This document shows, piece by piece, positions 1 to 8,667 of a stretch of DNA of 64,000 bases. The stretch's first letter is position 1; each line of letters opens with the position of its first letter. The position numbers were made by a program, and so were the translations under genes. A model generated the notes under the pieces. It was not told the DNA's origin. It did not search any database and was given only the letters and a program-made list of their open reading frames with translations. Origin of the DNA: Pseudomonas moorei (GTDB lineage: Bacteria; Pseudomonadota; Gammaproteobacteria; Pseudomonadales; Pseudomonadaceae); contig NZ_VZPP01000003.1 in the NCBI RefSeq assembly GCF_008801475.1, positions 1 through 64,000 on the forward strand. Reading direction: 5' to 3'.

Positions 1-127
1 CTTTAATGCCTCTTCCACCGGGACACGACTGCTAAGCTTATCCACAATTGCTGATGCAAAAATCAGCAATCCGCCCTGGGTCAATTTTCAATCGGCAGGG
101 TGGGTCAGTTTTCAATCAGCGCCGACA
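1..127. mobile_element. Candidate end of an IS21-family insertion sequence
   Basis: Two near-copies of a short motif (GGGTCA, TTTTCAATC, then GGC or AGC) occur in tandem at about 78-95 and 102-120, and the run closes with GCCGACA at 121-127. Tandem internal repeats followed by a TGTCGGC-type tip (read inward) are what I associate with the terminal repeats of Pseudomonas IS21-like elements. No transposase is visible because the element would extend left of the window. The boundary near 127 coincides with the point where the next reading frame starts to look like protein. Identification is from memory of the family, not a search; the target duplication cannot be seen. Confidence 0.5.
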
Positions 128-2238
128 CAGCAGAAGTCTATGTCGACGGCATCAGGTTCGATGACACTACGCCAAGTCGCCTTCTGAGCGAGGTTATTGG
201 GGCATGGTTTGTAGATTTCCTCGTCTGTGTTGCAGAACACAAGAACAGTGCCTTCATGCAGTCAACCCAAAGAACGCTCGGACGACTTCGACGCGCGGCG
301 CAGTCGTTAGAGGTAATTACCGGGCAAAAAATCCAAATAAAGCACGGCAACAAATGGGTAGCCATACCCTTTTCACTGCGTGGCTCACTTGTTCTTAATC
401 GTGCATCTGGTCCTGTACTGATAGTCCAAGCTGAACAGGGCACGTTAACACTGGAGCATATTGCGGGAGCTTCGGGCCAGCTTGCAGTTGCTCTAAAGGT
501 GCGAGATTTGGCGCACGGTCTCGACGCTGCTTTGTTACGCCTGGCATCCACGATGCGGAATGAGGACGAAGAGATACCTGATGACACGATTTTAGCGACT
601 GCTCTAGGTATAGAACCGGAAGTAATCCGGCAAACTCGGCTCCTCGCAAGTGGTGATTTGATAGGCATTCTTGATCTTGCGATACCGCTTTCGGCCTGCA
701 ACGGTTCCACGCAGACCACCGCCAGGCTACAAGAGCTTTCGACGCAGAGCGAACCTCAGGATGAAGAGCTGCGTGCTGCATTTGAAGCTTTGGCCTTCGA
801 GGTGGGAATCCCGCTTGCGACCCTTGAGGCGCGAATGATTCATCTAGCCGATTTGTTTGATCTGAAGACGGAGTTCCAGCTTCAGATCGGACAACTCAAT
901 CTGGCTATTTCTGCTCTTGGAGGTCGCTATAAATTCGTGAGCAACGAGCATATCCATCGCGAGGTCTGGACGCGTCATTTGCGCCTGCAGCAAGCGGCCA
1001 CCGTTGAGCGGCTGCGAGAGCGCAGTGTTGGTATGTTCGACAGAAAGGAAAGACTGGATGCATACATCGCCGCAAGAGAGGGGATATTTGCTGTTGAGCC
1101 GCAGTCATCATGGTTCACAAAGTACGACGAACTACCCTCTGAAATGATGAATGCCCAAATCACTAGATGGATGGAGGGCGTGCTACCTGCTGGAGCTTCG
1201 GATGTACCGTTGGACCTTTCGTTGGCTGAATGTCGAGCGTCCAACGGCGCAATTCTCCGCACATTTTTGACACATTACGCACCGATACTTTCTGCCTGGG
1301 TACGTGTTGGCGGAGTCGTTGCGACCCCCTTGGTGCGCCAAATTTGGAGCAACCCAGAAACGGCGCGTGAATCCTGCATCTCCCATGCTCGTGACAGTGG
1401 CTGGCTCGACTTTCGTTTATTGGACGATGAACAGATCGTGCACTGGTTAACCCAAACCAATATCTGGCCTGTTGGAAAAGTCGCCAGCAAGGATTTGGCA
1501 TATTGGGGACTATCGGCGGAGAGCATGATCAGCAATGAGGAGCGTGCGAAGGGTATTCGGCTCGAACAGCAGCGTCGGCGTATGCAAGTCGAGTTTAACG
1601 GCGTGAGCATGTCCGCGATCTCGGCAGGATATCTCGATATCGCCGCCGCTGTTGTTGCGGCTGCGGCCCAAGCCCCATCGTTGAGTCACGTTTCATCGAA
1701 AGAGGCGACCCTGCAAACGATGGATTTTTACCGGGCAAGTACAACCACGGGAGGTGGTGGGACCGTAGGTCTGCCCAAACTACCTGAGACGAGCATGTCT
1801 GATGAGCAGAAACTCGCAGTGGGTTTAATGGGGGAGCTATGGGCTCGGGAATGGCTACGCCGCCGGCACAAACTTGAGTCAGTTGACGAAAGCATGTGGG
1901 TATCCCGCTATCGTGATGCAGTACTAGACACGAGCGGCGGTTCGGACAGTTTGGGGTACGATTTCATTGTCGCGACGAAGAGCCGCACGTATTACTACGA
2001 GGTTAAGGCCAGTACCGGAAACCCGTTGAGATTTGAGATGGGTCCAACCGAAATCTTTGCTGCGCAACGTTATCGTGGAGATATAGAGCATCAGTATCGG
2101 ATACTATACCTCGCCAATGTAGGCGACCCTTCGAGAATGACCCCTACGCTGCTTTCCAATCCTTTCTCGAATAAGGGGGCTGGAGCGTTTCGAGCGGTGG
2201 GGAAGGGAAGTGTGGTGTACGAATTCATTCCAAAATGA
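100..2238 (+). CDS. DUF3883-domain nuclease-like protein, probably 5'-truncated by the IS end
   Basis: The frame opens at a GTG inside the candidate IS terminus, so the natural N-terminus is probably lost and the first ten or so residues are IS-derived. The long N-terminal part is unfamiliar and mostly helical. The C-terminal 140 residues look like DUF3883 (the 'protein NO VEIN' C-terminal domain), a PD-(D/E)XK-fold module: GYDF supplies Asp621 and, twelve residues on, EVK gives Glu634 and Lys636, with a further Glu upstream in GELWAREW. DUF3883 proteins are frequent in restriction and defence islands. The remaining frame is open to its natural stop. I cannot tell whether the gene is expressed; a promoter could be supplied by the IS. 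The domain call is moderately secure, the function unknown. Confidence 0.6.
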   Translation: MGQFSISADTAEVYVDGIRFDDTTPSRLLSEVIGAWFVDFLVCVAEHKNSAFMQSTQRTLGRLRRAAQSLEVITGQKIQIKHGNKWVAIPFSLRGSLVLNRASGPVLIVQAEQGTLTLEHIAGASGQLAVALKVRDLAHGLDAALLRLASTMRNEDEEIPDDTILATALGIEPEVIRQTRLLASGDLIGILDLAIPLSACNGSTQTTARLQELSTQSEPQDEELRAAFEALAFEVGIPLATLEARMIHLADLFDLKTEFQLQIGQLNLAISALGGRYKFVSNEHIHREVWTRHLRLQQAATVERLRERSVGMFDRKERLDAYIAAREGIFAVEPQSSWFTKYDELPSEMMNAQITRWMEGVLPAGASDVPLDLSLAECRASNGAILRTFLTHYAPILSAWVRVGGVVATPLVRQIWSNPETARESCISHARDSGWLDFRLLDDEQIVHWLTQTNIWPVGKVASKDLAYWGLSAESMISNEERAKGIRLEQQRRRMQVEFNGVSMSAISAGYLDIAAAVVAAAAQAPSLSHVSSKEATLQTMDFYRASTTTGGGGTVGLPKLPETSMSDEQKLAVGLMGELWAREWLRRRHKLESVDESMWVSRYRDAVLDTSGGSDSLGYDFIVATKSRTYYYEVKASTGNPLRFEMGPTEIFAAQRYRGDIEHQYRILYLANVGDPSRMTPTLLSNPFSNKGAGAFRAVGKGSVVYEFIPK

Positions 2239-2318
2239 AACAACTACCACGGGCGACGTCCTCCACGACTTTTAAACGACGTCACATTGGCGGGTACCCA
2301 TGTGAACCTCATCAGGTC

Positions 2319-3175
2319 CTAGGAGTTTTCAGCAACTGCCAACGTATGCTCTTGGGGAATGGCGCATGGAGTAAGTGGCTGACCTATCGCCAACGCCCCA
2401 AAGAAATCTGCCGTGTCGATATAACGCATGGCTGATTTCATGTCCTTCCAGCCGACATAAGCCATCAGTGCTTCGATATCCCATCCATTGGCAGCCGCCC
2501 AGGTGGCGAATCCTCTACGTAGCGAATGACTGGTGTAGAGATCACCAGACACGCCCGCACGATTGAAAATTCTCCGCACCAGTGGAATCAGGCTGTTGGC
2601 ATTCAAGCCATCCTCAGCCAGATGCCTCCAACGATTGAGCTTTCTAAAAGATGCGCCATGCGCAATGCCGGCGACAGTAATCTAGTTGATGTATGCCTGG
2701 ACAGGGCAGAGCTTCTTCAAGGCGGGCGTACGGTAGGTCGTGCGGCGCTGCTGGCGATCACCTTTGCTATGCGGTAGGTAAAAGGTTATGCCCACCCCGG
2801 CTTGCGCTTGGGTGTGCTCAACCTGCAAGCGGGATAACTCATCACCCCCGAAAGCCACGCCAGAATCCGATCAGCTCCAAGGCCGTGTCACGCCGACTGC
2901 GCAGCAGGGTGGCCAAGTCGTGTCGCGCAGCGGCCTGTTGTGCATCTTGCTCCAGCCACTGCACCGCCTGTTCCAGATACTGCGGTAGCAGAGGGGCCCT
3001 TGCTTCTCCTGAGCGGGATGCAAGCCAAGAATGCCCTTGATCATTTGGCGCACGGAGGGTGTCTTGGTGGGGTCAGGGAATCCTGGGTGATGTGTCATTG
3101 GGCGAGGGCAGCCAAACGCTGTTTGAGTGGAGTGATGATGTGCTGGTCGGCGTACTCGGTTAGCTAGCGCACCAT
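2319..3175 (-). pseudogene. Decayed tyrosine recombinase (phage-type integrase)
   Basis: Read on the minus strand, an integrase can be followed from about 3175 to 2319 only by changing frame. The catalytic C-terminus is clear: HSLRRGFATW (HxxR box), YVGWKDMKSAMRYI (W/H position and the Tyr nucleophile) in 2319-2606. Upstream pieces are LTEYADQHIITPLKQ, PDPTKTPSVRQMIKG, QYLEQAVQWLEQDAQQAA, LELIGFWRGFR and ELSRLQVEH. Stops interrupt the frame at 3164-3166 (TAG), 3095-3097 (TGA) and 2682-2684 (TAG); at least the first two look like Trp codons turned to stops. Frame changes are needed near 3085, 3008 and at a G-run near 2850. This is an old, non-functional integrase, probably of the element that brought in the flanking cargo. 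Confidence 0.85.
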
Positions 3176-3554
3176 ATACTCGCTTCACGGTGTACCCGTA
3201 GCAAATGAGGTAGATAACAAATGGAGAATTCTCAGTGGTGATTTTTTGCGCGGTTGACTGAGATGCCTCTCGGTCAAAAGAGTCTGCCTGGGCGGCAAAG
3301 GCTCTGCTGCGTGATTTTACAGTGCCAACGAAAATGAAGGATTTCGCGATTGAGTATTGCCTGCTAGTACGATTGTGGGGAACGGCCACAATGGTCTCAT
3401 TCTCCAACGCAGGTACAAGTGAGAATGTCCTCAATGCGGATCAGTGTTCCGACCTAGCCGGTAAAACGGCCCCTTGCTCCACGCCGAGACGTTAGTGGGC
3501 GATAAGGTGTTGGGAGACAGGGACGCATCCTGCTAAAGTGCACCCCATCGTTGT
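3176..3554. other. Intergenic stretch with no recognisable gene
   Basis: About 380 bases between the integrase relic and the methyltransferase. An open frame continues leftward through it on the minus strand, but its composition does not look like protein and it is continuous with a relic frame. No promoter, tRNA or inverted repeat stood out. It presumably holds the promoter of the methyltransferase cassette. Confidence 0.4.
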
Positions 3555-4874
3555 GTGCACTCGAAAAGATTCCTGGAGCATTATTTGTTTGATTCATTAA
3601 TCATCGACTCGCCAAAAAGGAAAGTATCGGCTCAGTCAAAACTGAAAGATTTTTTCCCATATTATGCGGGTTTTCCTGAGTCGTTTGCCAAAAGTATAAT
3701 TGGCTCGACATCGCTTAAAACAGGCGCGGTTGTTTTAGACCCCTGGAATGGAAGCGGTACAACTACAACAGCAGCTTTAAAACTAGGCTTTCACACATGC
3801 GGAATTGATATAAATCCAGTGATGGTTATGGTTGCAAGAGCGCGTAACTTGCAAGCGGCTGCTGTTGATCTGTTGGAGGCAGAGGCAAAGAAAATTTTTC
3901 AAAAGACATCGAGTATCAACCATCACGTATCGAGTGATGACCCGCTCCTGCAGTGGTTTGACATCGATTCGACATTGGTCATTAGACAAGTTGAACAGAA
4001 GGCTAGAACGCTACTTATCAGGGATTGTGGAACTCTCGAAAATATGGAGTTGAATAAGTACTCATGCCTCGCTTCCAATTTATATGTCGCACTCTTCAAT
4101 GCTTGCCGTGTGTTGACAAAGCCGTTCCGCTCAACCAATCCGACATGGCTAAGACTTCCAAAAGAGAACGAGCATAGGCTCTCTGTAACAAAACTAGAGT
4201 TAAAACAGCAGTTTTTTTTCCAGCTTAGCAATGTAGTTGCTTCGCTGCGTGAATCTAATATTTACAGTGACGCATCCACAGAATCAAGCATTATTGTTGG
4301 AGACTCCACTACTTTCATAAGGGAAAATTATGCAGATTTAATTTTGACATCGCCGCCATACTGTACTCGAATTGACTATACGGCGGCGACTAGAATTGAA
4401 CTTGCGTTGATTGCTCCGTTATTGGGTCAGAGTCGAGATGAACTCAGTAGAAAGATGATTGGTTCAATAAAGGTGCCGAAAATAGTGTGCGCACCTGATA
4501 TTAATTGGGGTGAAACTTGCAATGCATTTATAGATAAGCTGAGAAACCATTCATCAAAAGCCTCGGCGGGGTATTACTACAAGTCGCATATTGACTACTT
4601 TAGCAAAATGGCAAGGTCTATGAGAGGTTTGGCCAAAAGTCTTAAAAGCGGAGGTGGTGCGGTACTCGTCGTTCAGGACTCGTACTATAAAGACATTCAT
4701 AATGATGTGGCTTCAATAGTAACTGAAATGGCTCAATTCCAAGGATTGACTTTGTTTCGCCGGGAAGATTTTGCTCAACGAAACTCAATGAGCGGAATTA
4801 ATACTAGGTCGAGGAAGTATAATAAGCCGACAGGCTCAGTAGAGTCAGTCATCTGCTTTTTAAAAAAAAATTAA
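3555..4874 (+). CDS. Site-specific DNA methyltransferase (N4-cytosine/N6-adenine amino-MTase family)
   Basis: The protein would transfer a methyl group from S-adenosylmethionine to an exocyclic amino group of a DNA base. The SAM-binding motif is DPWNGSGTT at residues 62-70 and the catalytic motif IV is TSPPY at 265-269, so the order is FxGxG first, then (D/S)PPY, with about 190 residues between them that may hold the target-recognition part. The start is a GTG, chosen because it is the only good start after the in-frame TAA at 3534; no clear Shine-Dalgarno is seen. Base composition is much AT-richer than the catabolic part of the window, a sign of transfer. It lies 14 bases ahead of a DUF262 gene and reads as the first gene of a three-gene cassette. 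No cognate type II nuclease is adjacent. Family call secure; specificity unknown. Confidence 0.85.
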   Translation: MHSKRFLEHYLFDSLIIDSPKRKVSAQSKLKDFFPYYAGFPESFAKSIIGSTSLKTGAVVLDPWNGSGTTTTAALKLGFHTCGIDINPVMVMVARARNLQAAAVDLLEAEAKKIFQKTSSINHHVSSDDPLLQWFDIDSTLVIRQVEQKARTLLIRDCGTLENMELNKYSCLASNLYVALFNACRVLTKPFRSTNPTWLRLPKENEHRLSVTKLELKQQFFFQLSNVVASLRESNIYSDASTESSIIVGDSTTFIRENYADLILTSPPYCTRIDYTAATRIELALIAPLLGQSRDELSRKMIGSIKVPKIVCAPDINWGETCNAFIDKLRNHSSKASAGYYYKSHIDYFSKMARSMRGLAKSLKSGGGAVLVVQDSYYKDIHNDVASIVTEMAQFQGLTLFRREDFAQRNSMSGINTRSRKYNKPTGSVESVICFLKKN

Positions 4875-4888
4875 GCTAAGGACGATAT

Positions 4889-5938
4889 ATGAAAGCTAAC
4901 GCGTCGCCAATCTCAGTTGCAGACTACTGTAGCGCAATGCAAGAAAAGAAGATAATCGTAAACTCGGATTATCAGCGCAAAGATGGTCTGTGGAATGCGC
5001 CTGCTCGGTCATTCTTTATCGAATCTATTTTACTGGAATACCCTATTCCTAAGATGTTTGTTTATGCTAAATTGGATTTGCTTAGCAGGGCTGTTGTTAA
5101 AGAGATTGTAGACGGGCAGCAGCGGAGTCAAGCGCTGATGCTATTTTACGAGAACAAACTCGCTCTTTCGAAAAATATCGAGACTGAAGAGCTGCGAGGA
5201 ATGAAATATAATAAGCTCTCAGACGAGTGGAAAACGAAATTTCTGTCTTACCAGTTGCCAGTAGATCAGTTCGCGGGTGTACCGGAAGACGAGGTCAGGG
5301 AAGCATTTCGACGCATGAACGCTAACAATGTGCCCCTGAACGCTGAGGAACAACGAAACGCTCGCTACCAGGGTGATTTTAAATGGTTTATAAACAGGAC
5401 TGCCGAGCTGTATAAAGAACGGCTTCTTTCGCTCGGACTGCTTTCTAGACGAGACTTGATCAGAATGACTGATTTGCGCCTTTATGCGGAAATTGCGTTG
5501 ACTCTTGATGAGGGTTTTATTACCGTTAAAGGTGTTCAGCTTGATAAGCTATATAAAAAATATAATGCAGATTTTGAAGATGCTGCTGTTTTCCAAGAAA
5601 AAATCACCTTTGGTGTTGATTTTTTCATAAACACTGACGTTCTACATGAAGATATTCTACTAAGGATGCATGTATTCCAGTCTATCGTGATGGCCGCTAT
5701 ATCTCTAAAGTACGACGAAGAGTACGAAAGGTTGGCGGTGGAGGCTCATACAGACATCGTCGATGCTATAAATCAACATGCTTACACTATCGACACACTA
5801 ATTTCTGCACTCCGCGAGCCAGATGATTTCCCAGCCTTGGGGATGTTTGTCAAAGCGAACTCTGAAGCGACCAACACTGCCACGGCTCGAGCAATTAGGT
5901 TTCTTTATTTTAAGAAAGCTTTAACTCAATTGGTGTAA
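4889..5938 (+). CDS. DUF262-domain protein (GmrS-like N-terminal nucleotidase fold)
   Basis: The N-terminus carries the DUF262 signature: SDYQR at 26-30, then IVDGQQR with the DGQQR core at residues 75-79, the ParB/sulfiredoxin-like motif of this domain. DUF262 is the NTP-sensing half of GmrSD-type modification-dependent enzymes and also occurs in BrxU and SspE. Here the chain is only 349 residues and I see no DUF1524 HNH motif at the C-terminus, so a nuclease partner, if any, must be encoded elsewhere. The next gene, 5 bases downstream, carries a HEPN-type motif and is the obvious candidate. An ATG start follows a usable ribosome site (CTAAGGACG). AT-rich like its neighbours. Domain call secure, role inferred. 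Confidence 0.85.
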   Translation: MKANASPISVADYCSAMQEKKIIVNSDYQRKDGLWNAPARSFFIESILLEYPIPKMFVYAKLDLLSRAVVKEIVDGQQRSQALMLFYENKLALSKNIETEELRGMKYNKLSDEWKTKFLSYQLPVDQFAGVPEDEVREAFRRMNANNVPLNAEEQRNARYQGDFKWFINRTAELYKERLLSLGLLSRRDLIRMTDLRLYAEIALTLDEGFITVKGVQLDKLYKKYNADFEDAAVFQEKITFGVDFFINTDVLHEDILLRMHVFQSIVMAAISLKYDEEYERLAVEAHTDIVDAINQHAYTIDTLISALREPDDFPALGMFVKANSEATNTATARAIRFLYFKKALTQLV

Positions 5939-5943
5939 TTACA

Positions 5944-6594
5944 ATGCGCGCATCTATGAATCTAGGAAGATTAAATGACGCGACGCAGTATCGGCTTGAG
6001 CGGTTACACCGGCTTCACCGCTCTCTAGGAGCCTTGTCCGTTGACCAGCAGAGTATGCGACTGGCATACATATCAATTGAGTTAGACAACCTCAATATTT
6101 GCGCGCTTCGTGAGTTTACAATCAGCACAATGCGAGGAGCGAAGACTACTAAAGGCAACAAAATAACTGTTAATAACGTTCTAGGGGCAGAGGACGAAAT
6201 TGGTGCTTATATTTTGTCAATTGCTAACAGTGTTAAATACAAAAACATGAAATTTCCAGCACGTGTGAAACGAACGGATGAGCCTACCATTCGTGATCCG
6301 AAGGAAACTGAAAAAATACTAGTAGCTTCAGGCGCGAGTAATGTCGTATCGATTCAGAACGCTTTGGCGTTGAACACCAATCTTTTTCGCGATTTGAAAC
6401 ATATACGTCACTTTTACGCTCATCGTTGTAAAGATACCTTTGGGAAGGCGTCGGCTAATGCCGCATCGTATGGTGTCCGAAACCCCAATCACCCGGATGA
6501 TATACTCCGATACGTTGTAACCGGAAAGCCGCACTCCGTGTTAGAACAGTGGATAGTGGAGGCTAAGTTTTTCTACGATTTACTCATGGAATAA
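5944..6594 (+). CDS. Putative HEPN-type RNase, third gene of the methyltransferase/DUF262 cassette
   Basis: A 216-residue mostly helical protein. Near its C-terminus, in a helix-like segment FRDLKHIRHFYAHR, residues 155-160 read R-H-F-Y-A-H, which fits the RX4-6H catalytic motif of HEPN ribonucleases. HEPN-like proteins of the MAE_28990/MAE_18760 group are, as I recall, often encoded next to DUF262 genes, which supports the reading. It begins 5 bases after the DUF262 stop, so the two are almost certainly co-transcribed and probably made together. A second ATG at 5956 is possible. The motif is short and could be fortuitous; without a structure prediction the HEPN call is tentative. If right, this would be the toxic effector of the cassette. 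Confidence 0.55.
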   Translation: MRASMNLGRLNDATQYRLERLHRLHRSLGALSVDQQSMRLAYISIELDNLNICALREFTISTMRGAKTTKGNKITVNNVLGAEDEIGAYILSIANSVKYKNMKFPARVKRTDEPTIRDPKETEKILVASGASNVVSIQNALALNTNLFRDLKHIRHFYAHRCKDTFGKASANAASYGVRNPNHPDDILRYVVTGKPHSVLEQWIVEAKFFYDLLME

Positions 6595-6855
6595 CAAGTG
6601 GGCTTAAAGCGAATTCCGGAATGTAAGGCGCTCTAGGAACTCTTAACCATCCTGTATTTCAGTGTCATCTAGTCGTCTCGAATCTATGCGGCGGCTAGAT
6701 CTACATCTCTTGGCTGTTCGCGATCGACGGATGTAAACCTTCCAGTCACGTTAGGTAAGAATCGAGTATTTCATACAGCAATGTAACATTCCCCGCTCGT
6801 GTACGGGTCACTCGACAACCAACTCCGCACCTCGCTTGCTGATTTTAGCTAAATC

Positions 6856-7404
6856 CTAACCTCTGTCCTTGATCCCGAACCCCTTAACTGACTTGGCACG
6901 ATTCTGATCCAGCGAGTTGTAATAGGTATTCTGAGTTGTCGACATACTCTCGTGGCGTAAGTCCGCTTGGAGATCTTTGATATCGCGAAATGGCGCGTCA
7001 AATGTAGCCGCGGTGTGACGCAACCAATGTAGGGATGTCGACCGAAGCTTGTCCATCTCTAAGTCAGTTTGACCGTCGTCCTTCATGCGTTGAAGTGATT
7101 TATCGAACACCATCTGAATGAGGGCACGAATATAACGATCTGACAGGCCAGCTCGACCTCTGACCGTTGTGACTAGTGGAGTACTCTCCTTGTGAGACGG
7201 CAAGGGCGGAAGGGAGAGGGTGGTCCGATATCGCTTCAAGTAGGCTTCAATGTATTCGTCTCGTGCGCTAATTTTCGCGGCCTTGTTGCCCTTACCGACA
7301 ACGTTGCACCACCAGTTTTCACCGTCGTACTCGAACGAACCCATTGTAGGCTTCCAGTTGTCCCGACCGACGAGATCATAGACTCGGAGGTAGTCTCGTT
7401 TTCA
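6856..7404 (-). pseudogene. 5'-truncated tyrosine recombinase
   Basis: The minus strand encodes the catalytic end of a second integrase. HWLRHTAATF is the HxxR box and LRHESMSTTQNTYY contains the H/W position and the Tyr nucleophile. Reading further upstream in the same frame recovers LRVYDLVGRDNWKPTMG, so the first catalytic Arg (in LRV) is probably present, but an in-frame TGA at 7402-7404 stops the frame there and no core-binding N-terminal domain is found. The intact part starts at an ATG at 7344 (162 residues), but that would omit the first catalytic Arg. It is not the same family as the relic at 2.3-3.2 kb. Its position just after the methyltransferase cassette, in the same orientation as the other relic, brackets the cassette. 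Confidence 0.75.
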
Positions 7405-7664
7405 CGCATCCCGACTGCCTTCCTGTTTACGATAATCTCAAAAAGCCTTCCTATGTATCAGTTGGTCTGGTAGTACGTCTAGAGTTGCTGACTCAGCATT
7501 TCTTTACAGACAAGGTTCGAGGGGTTGGCTCTTTAGAACCAAATGTGGGTCCGTGGCAGGTGAGAAAATGGTCATTTAGTGTCGCAACAATAATGCTGGA
7601 CGCAGCGGGGCAGATGGATTTCAGAGCAGCTTTAGCCGAAGACTCCGGCTATCTGATAGTGGAT

Positions 7665-7726
7665 GACCGATTTTGGCCGCTTTCTGCCTGTCGCGAAGGA
7701 CTGAAATCGGCCAGGAGCGGACGGTC
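7665..7726. repeat. Imperfect palindromic intergenic element
   Basis: The segment begins GACCGATTTTGGCC and ends with GGCC then GGTC, so both strands read GACCG followed by a GGCCG(A/C)TTTC-like word. It contains CTGCCTGTCGCGAA at 7684-7697, and the same 14 bases recur at 8168-8181 just ahead of the next gene. Phrases like this are common in Pseudomonas intergenic DNA. An open frame at 7485-7841 runs through it but does not look like protein. Confidence 0.35.
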
Positions 7727-7883
7727 AAGCCGGTCAGCAACAACCGCTTCTACGGTGCAAATGCCCGCAGAACTTGCACCTTTAAAATCGGCCGCAAATC
7801 CAGACGCGGGGGCTGCTTTCAAGACGCTGGACTCTGAGTAAACCAGCTGGGAATTTAGGTTGTGCACCGGGGTAGGGCAGAGT

Positions 7884-8072
7884 TCAGGGAGATGGCGATG
7901 TATTGCGCTTCGGCTCCAGGACAATCGCGCCATCTACTACCTCGATGGTCAACTCGTCCCCAAGGTCTAAGCCTAATTTCGCAAGCAGTTCTGGCGGCAG
8001 ATCTACGATGACGTCGCCAGTTCCATCTGCGGCTTCCTGGCATTTGACTGTCCAGCGTTCGCTTTCGCTCAT
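7884..8072 (-). CDS. Small AbrB/MazE-like DNA-binding protein
   Basis: About 62 residues. The core runs DVIVDLPPELLAKLGL, then GDELTIEVVDGAIVL: a strand, the LPPELL turn, L-x-x-GD and a second strand, the swapped-hairpin pattern of SpoVT/AbrB antitoxins. I chose the ATG at 8072; the frame stays open upstream to 8189 and an ATG at 8111 is possible. A MazF- or VapC-like toxin would be expected next to it, but none is visible. It is divergent from the ParS-type gene with 145 bases between. Related forms in Pseudomonas often stand alone beside mobile genes. Confidence 0.6.
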   Translation of the reverse strand: MSESERWTVKCQEAADGTGDVIVDLPPELLAKLGLDLGDELTIEVVDGAIVLEPKRNTSPSP

Positions 8073-8217
8073 AAACGTTTGACTCTCATTCCATCGTTGG
8101 AGACGTTTCATTATGCTCGTGCTGAGTTCTACTCGGACGAATATTACCCGCCGGTCATCGACGGTCGCTGCCTGTCGCGAAAGGTCCAAAGCAAATGCCG
8201 AATCAAGAGGGTGCCCT

Positions 8218-8667
8218 ATGTTTGCTGAAATTCTGCGCGAGAATGCCTATGGTGCCTACCGGGTACGGCTGGAAGCACTTCTCTACATCCCTACGGACGC
8301 TTCAGATCAGGATATCCATGAACTGATCGAGGCGGGTTTCTCGGCTGGTAGTGTCAAAGCCCTTTGCGACCTTGGCGCAATAAGCTTGCTGGAGCGCGAT
8401 CAGATCATTCCACTCAAAGCTCTCAAAACGAGGTTGGCGCACGGCCAGCGATTGACAGTCGAGGAGAGCGATCGCCTGTTTCGTGTTGCACACATCATCG
8501 CCATGGCCCAGACGCTCTTCGGGGACGACGATAAGGCCAAGCACTGGCTCTCCAAGTCCAAGGATTGCTTTTCGGGTAAAAGCCCAATTGCGATGCTTTC
8601 AACCATCCAGGGCACCCGCCGGGTTGAGGAGATGCTGATTCAGTTAGCAGAAGGGTTGGCATTCTGA
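8218..8667 (+). CDS. ParS/MbcA-type (DUF2384) antitoxin-like protein
   Basis: The C-terminal half carries the ParS toxin-binding pattern: a helix with VAHIIAMAQTLFG, then KAKHWLSKSKDCF, KSPIAML and the terminal TIQGTRRVEEMLIQLAEG, in which 'P...L.T..G...V...L' is the family signature. The N-terminal half is the helical bundle with a degenerate helix-turn-helix. The ATG at 8218 has a good Shine-Dalgarno (AAGAGG) 8 bases ahead, which decides it over an upstream start at 8113. Such antitoxins normally precede a RES-domain NAD-degrading toxin, but the 250 bases downstream hold no RES gene, so this is an orphan or remnant. Confidence 0.7.
   Translation: MFAEILRENAYGAYRVRLEALLYIPTDASDQDIHELIEAGFSAGSVKALCDLGAISLLERDQIIPLKALKTRLAHGQRLTVEESDRLFRVAHIIAMAQTLFGDDDKAKHWLSKSKDCFSGKSPIAMLSTIQGTRRVEEMLIQLAEGLAF

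Noticed and set aside
2871..3434. A 187-codon minus-strand open frame
   Set aside because: Its end carries integrase words (PDPTKTPSVRQMIKG) but the rest does not look like protein; it is one frame of the decayed integrase plus non-coding DNA.
7485..7841. A 118-codon plus-strand open frame
   Set aside because: It starts at TTG without a ribosome site and runs through the palindromic element at 7665-7726; no protein-like pattern.
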